Positions 1 through 7,877 of a stretch of DNA of 32,328 nucleotides are shown in pieces. The stretch covers positions 1 through 32,328 of the forward strand of contig JAFGAY010000285.1 of assembly GCA_016933425.1 (NCBI GenBank), written 5' to 3'. Each line of letters starts with the position of its first letter. Within the stretch, counting starts at the first letter, position 1. The stretch is from Pirellulales bacterium. GTDB lineage: Bacteria > Planctomycetota > Planctomycetia > Pirellulales > Thermoguttaceae. The position numbers and the translations under genes were made by a program. The notes beneath the pieces are model-generated. The model ran no database searches. It was given only the letters and a program-made list of their open reading frames with translations, and was not told where the DNA came from.

Positions 1-82
1 GGAGGGCAAGGGACTCGAACCCTCAACCGGCAAGCCGGCACCTGATTTCGAGTCAGGCTGCTAACCAATTCGCGTACCCTCC
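1..82 (-). tRNA. tRNA-Ser (anticodon CGA), 3' discriminator/CCA side cut by window edge
   Basis: Reverse complement GGAGGGT...CCTGA-CTCGAAA-TCAGG...long variable arm (GCCGGCTTGCCGG)...GGTTCGAGTCC...GCCCTCC; anticodon loop CTCGAAA gives CGA; class II variable arm typical of Ser. Confidence 0.93.
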
Positions 83-399
83 GGCCGTCTTGGATCAGTC
101 TACCCCCCAATGGCCCTGAGGACAAGGTGGTCGCCGGGGGTTTCGCGGGACTTTCGCGCGGCTGGGGGTGCGTCCGCGACGGGGGTGGTCTAATGGCCTA
201 ATGGTCCGTTGTCCCTGTCGTTGCGGTCGTCGGCCGATTTGCAACCGCGACGAGATAACCTAGAGTTAGGCGACCGGATTTCACCAAGGCCAATCCACCC
301 GAGGGAGGCCGGTGCATTTGGCGCGAAAACTTCTTTCGGCCTATTCGGTAAAATGCACAGGGTCCCCATTAACCGACAACTCCGGCGAAGGAGTCCAGC

Positions 400-933
400 A
401 TGGATCATGCGGCGGCCAAGCAGCGTCAGATTCTCGACGCCCTGGAGGACCTCGAACGACTGGCCCAGCAAGGCGATTTGCTTGTTGGGCAAATAATGAC
501 GGGCCGACCCAGTTGCATCAGGCCCGACACGCCGGCCGTGGAGCTGATTCGGCTGTTCCACGCCAGGCAATTTCGCCATCTGCTGGTGGTCGACGACGAA
601 AACCTGCTGGTCGGGGTTGTCAGCGATCGGGACGTGTTGCGATGCCTTGGGCCGAACAAATCGCCCGACCCTTCGGTTCTCGACGGCATCACGGCCGGCG
701 CTCTCATGAGTAGCGATTTGGTCACGGTAACGCCGGGCACGTCGCTCAAAAAGGCGGTGAGCCTGATGATCGACCAGGGGATCAGTTGTCTTCCGGTGCA
801 GGTCGATTCAACGCTGGTGGGCATTCTGACCAATACGGATTTGAACGTTCTCCTGCTGGCCCTGATGCAAACCCTACCTTGGGCATCATCGGCAGAACCG
901 GTCAAAACGGCCCTCGCGGACTCATGCCATTGA
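400..933 (+). CDS. CBS-domain (tandem CBS) protein
   Basis: Two CBS-like units: 'VGQIMTGRPSCIRPDTPAVELIRLFHARQFRHLLVVDDENLLVGVVSDRDVLR' and 'AGALMSSDLVTVTPGTSLKKAVSLMIDQGISCLPVQVDSTLVGILTNTDL'. Confidence 0.88.
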   Translation: MDHAAAKQRQILDALEDLERLAQQGDLLVGQIMTGRPSCIRPDTPAVELIRLFHARQFRHLLVVDDENLLVGVVSDRDVLRCLGPNKSPDPSVLDGITAGALMSSDLVTVTPGTSLKKAVSLMIDQGISCLPVQVDSTLVGILTNTDLNVLLLALMQTLPWASSAEPVKTALADSCH

Positions 934-1135
934 CCGACTATCGCGCCGCTTGTAGCGAGCATGGCTATGGTAGTCGATCTCCCGATTCTTGCGGATAGTC
1001 TCGCTGTGTGGCGGCCGACAGAATCTTTCGGCTCTCGGCGTCCGCCGGGCCGATAGTCCGCATAGTCCAACCGTGGGTTTGCCGGTGATCACGGGACGCC
1101 GGTCGAAAATCATGACGAAGCAAACGGAAGAAGCC

Positions 1136-1465
1136 ATGAACAAAAAAGACACGTTCCGCGTTGTTACCCGGGGAACCGACGGCAAGATTCTTATCCGCGA
1201 TTATGAGAACGAGAACGCGCTGCTCCGTCGCCACATCCAAATCGGCGTCGACGATTGCAGCACCGATCTGGCGTTGCGAGGGCTTCCCGTTTTTCGCGGG
1301 CTGATTGGTCCGATTCCCGAGGGAGCCAACGTCATTCGCTACGAATCGCCCGAGGTCTTCGAGACGCTCACCAAGGAATGGACGGTCGAAAAGCCGCAAC
1401 GCCGCGCTTCCCGTCCCCGAGGCCGGCAACATACGGCCGCCTCGAGCACGACGACCAGTTCCTGA
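1136..1465 (+). CDS. hypothetical protein
   Basis: MNKKDTFRVVTRGTDGKILIRDYENENALLRRHIQIGVDD...; ATG preceded by GGAAGAAG; ORF extends upstream to 989 but 1136 has the better SD. Confidence 0.55.
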   Translation: MNKKDTFRVVTRGTDGKILIRDYENENALLRRHIQIGVDDCSTDLALRGLPVFRGLIGPIPEGANVIRYESPEVFETLTKEWTVEKPQRRASRPRGRQHTAASSTTTSS

Positions 1466-1468
1466 ACC

Positions 1469-1499
1469 GAGGGATTGGGGATTAGAGATTAGGGATTAG
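1469..1499 (+). repeat. GGGATTA-type intergenic minirepeat
   Basis: gagggattggggattagagattagggatta right after the stop at 1465. Confidence 0.8.
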
Positions 1500-1545
1500 C
1501 AGGCGCGGCGGGACGGCGCCTCGATAATCATCTCTCGAAAACCAT

Positions 1546-2175
1546 CTATCGCCGCGTCGTGGTCGAGCTGCGCCATGCGGTGCTCGTGCCTTGGCGCGGC
1601 GGATCGCTTTCGAGCCGCGCGATGCTGCCGATCGGGCCCGAGGCGCTGTTGATCGGCACAAGCCCGGCCGTCATGGCCGGCTGGGTCCAAGGCGTGGCCG
1701 TGTTGGCCGGACCACTCACCGCCACGCGACTGATGATCTCCTGCTCGACCATCCGTTGCCGGGTGACCGGTACATGGACGGTGCGCGTCTCGGGCACGAG
1801 CCGCCGGCTGACCGTTGGGATTTTCGTTGTCTCGGTCGATCGTTCCCAGCGCGTGCTCGGCACGTAGCGATAGGCCAAATACGGCTTGGCCAGCGGATTC
1901 CAGCGATTCACCCAAAACGCTTCCCAGCGATATTCAGTGACGGGGGTCCATCGTTCGCGCACCGTGTCGCGCAGCTCGGTGACCGTCTCCTCGCGATAAA
2001 CGGTTTGGGTCGCGGCTTCGCTCCGCGTTTCGACGACCGGCTGCTGAACCACGCGTCGCGTTTCGCGATAAGTGACGCCGTCCTTCTCGAAATAGCGGAC
2101 TTCCTCGTTCGCCCCGGCCCAGGAACCAATGGAACAAATCGCCAGCGCCAAGGGGAGTAACCGATGAATGATCAT
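1546..2175 (-). CDS. secreted planctomycete-type protein with repeated V/T/E/R-rich segments
   Basis: Signal peptide MIIHRLLPLALAICSIGSWAGA; repeated 'ETRTVHVPVTRQRMVEQE'-type segments; C-terminal LESDPPRQG. ORF track starts at 2358; start at 2175 chosen by signal peptide. Confidence 0.7.
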   Translation of the reverse strand: MIIHRLLPLALAICSIGSWAGANEEVRYFEKDGVTYRETRRVVQQPVVETRSEAATQTVYREETVTELRDTVRERWTPVTEYRWEAFWVNRWNPLAKPYLAYRYVPSTRWERSTETTKIPTVSRRLVPETRTVHVPVTRQRMVEQEIISRVAVSGPANTATPWTQPAMTAGLVPINSASGPIGSIARLESDPPRQGTSTAWRSSTTTRR

Positions 2176-2503
2176 TTGACATTCTCCACGAACAGGCAGC
2201 GCGCGGCCGACGCGCGAGACGACTATTGCCCTTCGAAGCAAACCGTTCGGCCGTCGTGCAAATTCGTTGACCGACGACGACAACGCGCGAAAAAGAGAAC
2301 CCGTACCTCGCTGTGAGGGCATCTCTTTCTCGACCCGTGTCGCGTCGGCCGGAAACACGAAAACCGCCCGGCGTCCTTTCGTCTAATCGGTACATTCGGC
2401 GTGACGGCATTAGCCGGCAAAGTTTCCCCGTGAAAAAAGGGAGTCATCCCCCCCTTCCCCCGGGGCCTTGTCAAAGCTCGCCAAATCCGACATCTTGAAC
2501 CGT

Positions 2504-2791
2504 ATGATGTTCGATCCATCGCTGCTCGACCTGCTCGTTTGCCCCGAAAACCAGGCGCCGCTGGCCGTGGCCGACGACGCCCTGCTGGCCCAGGTAAACC
2601 AGGCTATCGGCCAAGGCCGCCTCAAAACGCGGGCCGGACGCGAACTGGTCGAACCGCTCGCCGGAGGGCTGGTCCGCGCGGACCGGGCGTGGCTCTACCC
2701 GATCGTCGACGGAATCCCCATCCTGCTGGTGGACGAGGCGATTGCACTGGACCCAATTTCACCGGAGGAGAAGAGGGCCGGCTCCTTTTGA
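2504..2791 (+). CDS. Trm112-like (UPF0434) family protein
   Basis: MMFDPSLLDLLVCPENQAPLAV...LVRADRAWLYPIVDGIPILLVDEAI; conserved LLVCP and YPIVDGIPILL motifs. Confidence 0.85.
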   Translation: MMFDPSLLDLLVCPENQAPLAVADDALLAQVNQAIGQGRLKTRAGRELVEPLAGGLVRADRAWLYPIVDGIPILLVDEAIALDPISPEEKRAGSF

Positions 2792-2878
2792 GCGAAGAGC
2801 CCGACGGGCCTTTTGCGGGCAAAAGGCGTCTGTCCCCCCCGTTTTTTTCCGGGCCAAATGCCCAGGAGACTTTGCGAC

Positions 2879-3223
2879 ATGGCCGAACCAACCATCTTCA
2901 AACGGATCATCGATCGCGAAATTCCGGCCAAGATCGTTTATGAAGACGATTTTTGCCTGGCTTTCGAGGACATCAATCCACGGGCGCCGGTCCATTTGAT
3001 TCTCATTCCGAAGCAAGAAATCGCTTCGGTCGATGCGATTTCGCCGGAGGACGTGCCGGTGGTGGGCCACCTCCTGCTGGCCGCGCGAACCATTGCCCAA
3101 CAACTGGGACTGACCAACGGCTATCGACTGGTGACAAACTGCGGCAAGGACGCGGGCCAGGAGGTAATGCACCTTCACTTCCACCTTTTGGCCGGCCGTC
3201 CTTTTTCTTGGCCGCCGGGTTGA
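2879..3223 (+). CDS. HIT family (HinT-like) protein
   Basis: MAEPTIFKRIIDREIPAKIVYEDDFCLAFEDINPRAPVHLILIPK...VMHLHFHLLAGRPFSWPPG; HxHxH-type HIT motif. Confidence 0.95.
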   Translation: MAEPTIFKRIIDREIPAKIVYEDDFCLAFEDINPRAPVHLILIPKQEIASVDAISPEDVPVVGHLLLAARTIAQQLGLTNGYRLVTNCGKDAGQEVMHLHFHLLAGRPFSWPPG

Positions 3224-3255
3224 ATCGGAAAACCGTGACAAAGAAGACACCTTGG

Positions 3256-3747
3256 ATGAAGACGCTTGTTCTCGGATTGGGTAATCCTCTGGTCGCCGAC
3301 GACAGCGTCGGTTTGCGCGTCGCCGCCGAACTGAAGTCCCGGCTGGCCGACCGCCCCGACGTCGAGGTGGGCGAGGACTACTGGGGCGGCCTCCGCTTGA
3401 TGGAACGAATGATCGGCTTCGACCGCGTGATTGTGGTTGACGCCATTTGCACGGGCTCGCCCCCGGGCACGATCCACCGGCTCACGCCCGAGGGAATTCC
3501 CACGCAGAAGAGCAATTCGGCCCACGACCTGTCGTTGCCGATGGCCTTGGCGTTGGGCCGCCAGGCCGAGGCTGCCTTGCCCCGCGACGAGCACATCCGC
3601 TTGATCGGCGTCGAAGCCGAAGACGTATTGAGCTTCAGCGAGGAGTGCACGCCCGCCGTGGCCGCGGCCATTCCCCGGGCCGTGGAAGTTGTACTCGAAG
3701 AGCTAAAGAACCTTGATAGCCAAGAGGGATTAGAGATTGGGGATTAG
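3256..3747 (+). CDS. hydrogenase maturation protease (HycI/HoxW/HyaD family)
   Basis: MKTLVLGLGNPLVADDSVGLRVAAEL...FDRVIVVDAICTGSPPGTIHRL...SAHDLSLPMALALGR; GLGNP and VDA motifs. Stop lies inside a G-rich intergenic repeat. Confidence 0.9.
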   Translation: MKTLVLGLGNPLVADDSVGLRVAAELKSRLADRPDVEVGEDYWGGLRLMERMIGFDRVIVVDAICTGSPPGTIHRLTPEGIPTQKSNSAHDLSLPMALALGRQAEAALPRDEHIRLIGVEAEDVLSFSEECTPAVAAAIPRAVEVVLEELKNLDSQEGLEIGD

Positions 3748-3756
3748 GGATTGGGG
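3724..3756 (+). repeat. GGGATTA-type minirepeat spanning the 3' end of the hydrogenase protease gene
   Basis: gagggattagagattggggattagggattgggg; second copy of the family at 1469-1499. Confidence 0.85.
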
Positions 3757-3815
3757 CGTGTTTGAACTCGGGTTTGTCATCTCAATAACCCCTAACCTTC
3801 AATTCGTACTCGCCT

Positions 3816-4163
3816 ATGCACGAACTGTCCATCGTCGAAAGCCTGATTGAACAAGTCCAGCACGAGATTAATCGCTCGGGCCACGAGGGGCGCGTCGTCC
3901 GGCTGGATATTACCATTGGGCGGCTCTCGGGGGTGAACGCCGACTCGATCCGGTTTGCCTTCGAGTTGCTTTCGCCCGACACGCTGTTGGCCGACGCCGA
4001 TCTGCGCATCACCCAACCAAAGGCTGTTTGCCACTGTAAGGCGTGCGAGGCCCGGACGGAAATCGACGAATTGGTCGCCGCCTGTCCGGCGTGTGGAAGC
4101 GGGCGAATCACCATGGAGGGCGGCCAGGATTTATTGCTGGAAAGCATAGAATTAGAGGACTGA
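3816..4163 (+). CDS. hypA: hydrogenase nickel incorporation protein HypA
   Basis: MHELSIVESLIEQVQ...LDITIGRLSGVNADSIRFAFELLS...CHCKAC...CPACGSG...LLLESIELED; N-terminal MHE and Zn CxxC pair. Confidence 0.95.
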   Translation: MHELSIVESLIEQVQHEINRSGHEGRVVRLDITIGRLSGVNADSIRFAFELLSPDTLLADADLRITQPKAVCHCKACEARTEIDELVAACPACGSGRITMEGGQDLLLESIELED

Positions 4164-4176
4164 AGAGGAGAAACCC

Positions 4177-4845
4177 GTGAAAATCATCGCTGCCAAAAAA
4201 ATCCTGAAGGCCAACGAAGAGCTTGCCGGAAAAAACCGGGCCCGGTTCAACCAGGCGGGCATTCTAACGATCAACATGGTCGGTTCGCCCGGCTGTGGAA
4301 AAACGACGTTTCTCGAGGCGCTCGTCGCCCGGCTCGCCGGCCGCGCCGCGCCGGCCGTGATCGAGGGCGACCTGGCCAGCACGATCGACGCGCAGCGGAT
4401 TGAGAAATTGGGCGTGCCGGTCGTGCAAATCAATACCGAGGGAGCGTGCCATCTCGACGCCTCAATGGTCGCCGCGGCCTGTGATAGCCTCGAACTCGAC
4501 GGCGTCGACCTATTAGTCATTGAAAACGTCGGCAATCTGGTTTGCACGGCCGGATTCGACCTGGGCGAGCACCTGCGCATCGTCCTGCTGAGCACGAGCG
4601 AGGGCGACGACAAGGTGGCCAAGTATCCGACCATCTTTCAGAAGTCGGACGCCTTGCTGGTGACCAAAATCGACCTGCTCTCGCATGGCGATTTCGACGT
4701 CGATCGGGTCGCGGCCGACATGAAGCGGCTCGCCCCCAACGGGCGGATCTTCCACCTTTCGGCCCGAACCGGCGAAGGTGTCCAGCAAGTGGCCGACTGG
4801 CTCCTGGGAAAATCCCGCCGCCGTGAGGGCGGACTTGCCGGTTAG
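4177..4845 (+). CDS. hypB: hydrogenase nickel incorporation GTPase HypB
   Basis: INMVGSPGCGKTTFLEALVARLAG...EGDLASTIDAQRIEKLGVPVVQINTEGACHLDASMVAAA...LLVIENVGNLVC...DALLVTKIDLL. Confidence 0.96.
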   Translation: MKIIAAKKILKANEELAGKNRARFNQAGILTINMVGSPGCGKTTFLEALVARLAGRAAPAVIEGDLASTIDAQRIEKLGVPVVQINTEGACHLDASMVAAACDSLELDGVDLLVIENVGNLVCTAGFDLGEHLRIVLLSTSEGDDKVAKYPTIFQKSDALLVTKIDLLSHGDFDVDRVAADMKRLAPNGRIFHLSARTGEGVQQVADWLLGKSRRREGGLAG

Positions 4846-4880
4846 AATCCGCGTCAATAAGTTAACGATTTTTCAAGAAA

Positions 4881-4943
4881 CACTAATTCACCCTGATCCA
4901 CGCTAATGGAAAGAGAATCAGTGGGGATCAGCGAGAATCAGCG
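4881..4943. repeat. imperfect inverted repeat, intergenic
   Basis: CACTAATTCACCCTGATCCACGCTAATG (4881-4908) is largely complementary, with G-T pairs, to GAATCAGTGGGGATCAGCGAGAATCAGCG (4915-4943). Confidence 0.65.
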
Positions 4944-4981
4944 TTCCTTTTTCCTTAACACGTTAGCCGTCTAAAGTATTT

Positions 4982-5002
4982 CGACAAACAAAACGTTTGT
5001 CG
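4982..5002. repeat. 8-bp stem hairpin (CGACAAAC-AAAAC-GTTTGTCG)
   Basis: Perfect inverted repeat CGACAAAC/GTTTGTCG downstream of hypB and just after a GTTAGCCGTC head at 4962-4971. Confidence 0.65.
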
Positions 5003-5353
5003 GGCCTACGCCATGGGGCAAATCTTGGAAGTCCTGGAAGTGGTTTGGGCAATACCACCGAAATGCTTCCTATTTGACCCCCTCCGTGTCTCCGGTGCCT
5101 CTGTGGTGGGAAATCGTGGTTCGTAGGACAAAAAGGAGGAGGGCCGGCTCCATTCAGTCTGTGCCGCTTGTGCCGAATATTCGCTAAATGCGGCTGGTAG
5201 GGCCTGCCGATGGATGTATTACGGGAACGCCCGGCTTCCCCGCGCCCGCCGTTGGCCGGACCGTTTGTCCCGTTGACCCAAAGTACCGAGAAGGCCGTGC
5301 CGGCACATTCCGGCGGGCCCCATCCGAGCATCCCATTTCCAGGGGGAAAATTC

Positions 5354-5680
5354 ATGATTCGCCGAACCATGCTGGTGCTGCTGTGCGCGGCCGCCGTCGT
5401 CGCGCTGGTCAGTGCGTCGGATGCCCAGGCCCAGCAAGCCTATGGGCGTCAGTGGGGCCAATCCTACAATACCCAGGATTGGAACCGTTTTTACCACTAT
5501 CCCTACGTCTATTATCCCCAGAATTTCTGGGGAACGGACTACTACCGAAGCAGCGACAGTCTCTACTATCGCTATCCGCCCGAGATGCGCATTCCCGTCT
5601 ACAACAAGCAGTGGCACAACTATTACCCACAAGATCGCGCCTACCATCAGGGCCACCAGTTCATTCTCGACGTGTTTTGA
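5354..5680 (+). CDS. small secreted Tyr/Pro-rich protein
   Basis: MIRRTMLVLLCAAAVVALVSASDAQAQQ signal peptide, then YGRQWGQSYNTQDWNRFYHYPYVYYPQNFWGTDYYRSSDSLYYRYPPEMRIPVYNKQWHNYYPQDRAYHQGHQFILDVF; SD AGGGGGAAA. I recall similar planctomycete proteins being annotated 'calmodulin-binding'; not verified. Confidence 0.75.
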   Translation: MIRRTMLVLLCAAAVVALVSASDAQAQQAYGRQWGQSYNTQDWNRFYHYPYVYYPQNFWGTDYYRSSDSLYYRYPPEMRIPVYNKQWHNYYPQDRAYHQGHQFILDVF

Positions 5681-5807
5681 GAAAAACAGCGTCCTGGACC
5701 CAAGAAGGACTCGGCTTCGACAATCACATCCATTCCGGCCAGACCGCCCAGCGCGGATCCGGCATGGAACCCGGCTTCGGCCATTCATCATATTGCTTGC
5801 TCAATAG

Positions 5808-5858
5808 AAAGCCTTGCGCGGGCACGTTCCTTCGATCGTGCGGCGCAAGGCTTTTTTT
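5808..5858 (+). terminator. rho-independent terminator of the Tyr-rich secreted protein gene
   Basis: AAAGCCTTGCGCGGGCACG-ttccttcgat-CGTGCGGCGCAAGGCTTTTTTT: long GC stem followed by T7. Confidence 0.85.
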
Positions 5859-5967
5859 CATGGCCCGGCCCGTGATGCACGGCTTGTCGATACGGTCACG
5901 CTCTTTGCATGGGTCGCGTTGGATTCCACCAAATTTGGCAACACATCAGCCGAATGACGAAAACCTT

Positions 5968-5991
5968 GTTAGCCGTCGAGCCTGCTCGACG
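5968..5991 (+). repeat. REP-like palindromic unit GTTAGC-CGTCGAGC-CT-GCTCGACG
   Basis: 24 nt exactly identical, in reverse complement, to 19418-19441; head GTTAGC plus 8-bp palindrome arms. Confidence 0.75.
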
Positions 5992-6018
5992 TTTGTCCGA
6001 ATTAGTAAGGCATGTGAA

Positions 6019-6042
6019 CGCCGCGCGGGCGCGGCGGCTAAC
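6019..6042 (-). repeat. REP-like palindromic unit, inverted, GTTAGC-CGCCGCGC-CC-GCGCGGCG
   Basis: Reverse complement of CGCCGCGCGGGCGCGGCGGCTAAC; same 24-nt layout as 5968-5991 with two compensatory stem changes. Confidence 0.7.
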
Positions 6043-6270
6043 TGCATTCTTGCCGAATCACTTCAGACCGGCTGAAATATTACCATTTTTTGATTATTGC
6101 TTCAGGTGGAAAAGATCCCCCTAACATTGGTTATGGTTGGGGCAGAATAGCGAGTATATGCACGGCAAAAGTGCGGATTTTTAGGGCTGGGCGAAAAAGA
6201 CGCACTGATAGGTGACTTTGGCACTAGTCAAAAAAACCCAAAATCCGAAAAAGGGCCCCCGATTTAAGGG

Positions 6271-6300
6271 TTGAGCCGCCGGGTTTTGTGACGATAATTA
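6271..6300 (+). promoter_or_regulatory. possible sigma70-type promoter for leader RNA / 6490-12853 cluster
   Basis: TTGAGC (6271-6276) and GATAAT/TAATTA (6293-6300), spacing 16-18; directly upstream of the 6331-6374 terminator hairpin. Confidence 0.35.
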
Positions 6301-6330
6301 TCATGTGTGGGGGATTTCCCTCACCATCTC

Positions 6331-6374
6331 GCCCTCTGTAGGTCCCTGCCCCGCCTACGGAGGGCTCTTTTTTT
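6331..6374 (+). terminator. rho-independent terminator in the leader of the 6490 cluster (attenuator or sRNA end)
   Basis: GCCCTCTGTAGG-loop-CCTACGGAGGGC followed by TCTTTTTTT; no + strand CDS between the previous terminator (5858) and this one. Confidence 0.8.
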
Positions 6375-6489
6375 GCGCGGCGTAAATAGCGACCTTTTTT
6401 CGCCGTTCGCTCTTCCGCGGTTATCGGGGAGAATGACGCCACGTCGACCGTCATTCCCTGCTCTCCCACGCTCTCGGCACCGACACTCC

Positions 6490-7848
6490 ATGGGCCTATT
6501 GTTGCTAATCACGATCCTTCTGCCGCTGGTCGGAGCCATGACGTGCCGGGCCGCCCGATCAACGGCTCGTCGTGTCGCACGGATAACAACAACGGCCACG
6601 ATGCTGGCCGCCGGCGTTCTCGTTTATGCCGCTCCCGTCCGGTACTGCAGTTCGCAAGCGAGCGATCCACCGGTGTTGCTTCGCCCGGATTTTTCAATTG
6701 AGGAATCGAATGCCTGGTTCTTCATGCTTGCGGCCGTTTTGTCTTGGACGGTTATGCTCTGCCATTGGGAAGTTGGCCGCCAGCGCGAGGACCGCTACTA
6801 TTCCTTGCTTTTGTTGGTCGCCTCGGGCTTGTTGGGTTTGCTTGCCGCGGACAATACCATGCTTCGCGGCGTTTGTTTTACATTGACGCTCGTTCCGCTT
6901 TTCTTTTTGGTGGGTGGTTGGGGTGGGCGCCACCGTCGCCGGACCGCGGCTAGAATCGTCTTCCTAGCTTTTCTTGGCGGGCTGTTGGCGCTCGCCGCCT
7001 CAATGACCGTCGAGCTGGACGCCGCCTCGCATCCATCGACTGGCGAGGCCGCGTTTGCCGCCGCGCGGAACGCCCAAGGTCCGATGATCTTGAGAACCGT
7101 TCCGGCCGTGGTCCTCTACGCGGCCGCCGCACTGAGCATGATCCTGGGCAACCTAGCGGCCTTGCGGCAGGATCGCCTGAAGCGATTATTGGGCTGCGTA
7201 TCGATTGCCGAGACGGGCTATTTGCTGACCGGCCTTTGCGTGGCGTTGGCCGCGGCCGGACGGCCCGCGCGTTGGGACGGCCTAGCCGCGTCGTTGTTTT
7301 ATCTAGTGGCCTATGTACTGGCCATTTTGGGAACGCTGGCCGCCCTGGTCCACCTGGGTCGTCGCGGCAAACCGGTCGACCACGTCGACGAGCTCGCCGG
7401 GCTGGGCCGCACTCATCCGGCGACAGCCGCCGTGTTGGCAATTTCGCTCTTGAGCCTCATGGGCGCCGCGCCGCTGGCCGGATTCTGGGCCAAAATGGCC
7501 GTGTTGGGCAGCGCGTTGGAGACCGCCGCCCGGTCGAACGGCCCGGTTGCGATACCCCGCGCGTGGTTCGCTATTCTATCCGTGCTGGTCGTGGTCAACG
7601 TGGCCCTGGGGGCCGCCTATTACGTTCGTATGGTTGCCATGATATACTTGCGGTTGCCGCGCCGCGTGCTCCGCGCCGAAGGAGGCCGCACGGTCCGAGC
7701 CCTGGCTTTCGCGTGCGCGCTGGCGACGATTGGCATCGGCGCGTGCGGCGGTCCGCCGTGGCGTTGGGCTCTGGAAGCAAGCCATGGCGCGACGGTGGAA
7801 GCCGGGAAAGGGGACCACGATCCATCCCCGTGCGGCCGCGCAGGCTGA
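6490..7848 (+). CDS. NuoN-like proton-conducting membrane subunit, divergent/truncated
   Basis: MGLLLLITILLPLVGA...; 'LSMILGNLAALRQDRLKRLLGCVSIAETGYLL' and 'GAAPLAGFWAKMAVL' match NuoN/Mrp-type antiporter motifs; the central 'FKxxxVPFHxWTPDVYxGAP' segment is absent. Confidence 0.78.
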   Translation: MGLLLLITILLPLVGAMTCRAARSTARRVARITTTATMLAAGVLVYAAPVRYCSSQASDPPVLLRPDFSIEESNAWFFMLAAVLSWTVMLCHWEVGRQREDRYYSLLLLVASGLLGLLAADNTMLRGVCFTLTLVPLFFLVGGWGGRHRRRTAARIVFLAFLGGLLALAASMTVELDAASHPSTGEAAFAAARNAQGPMILRTVPAVVLYAAAALSMILGNLAALRQDRLKRLLGCVSIAETGYLLTGLCVALAAAGRPARWDGLAASLFYLVAYVLAILGTLAALVHLGRRGKPVDHVDELAGLGRTHPATAAVLAISLLSLMGAAPLAGFWAKMAVLGSALETAARSNGPVAIPRAWFAILSVLVVVNVALGAAYYVRMVAMIYLRLPRRVLRAEGGRTVRALAFACALATIGIGACGGPPWRWALEASHGATVEAGKGDHDPSPCGRAG

Positions 7849-7877
7849 CAGGATTTTTTACTTTTCCATGGCGTTTC

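Noticed and set aside
3724-3756. GGGATTA repeats as true telomeric sequence
   Set aside because: Internal to a bacterial chromosome segment, very short, imperfect, and located at gene 3' ends.
5188-6075. 295-aa plus-strand ORF
   Set aside because: Runs through the secreted protein gene, its terminator and the repeat unit; Arg/Ser-rich translation without motifs.
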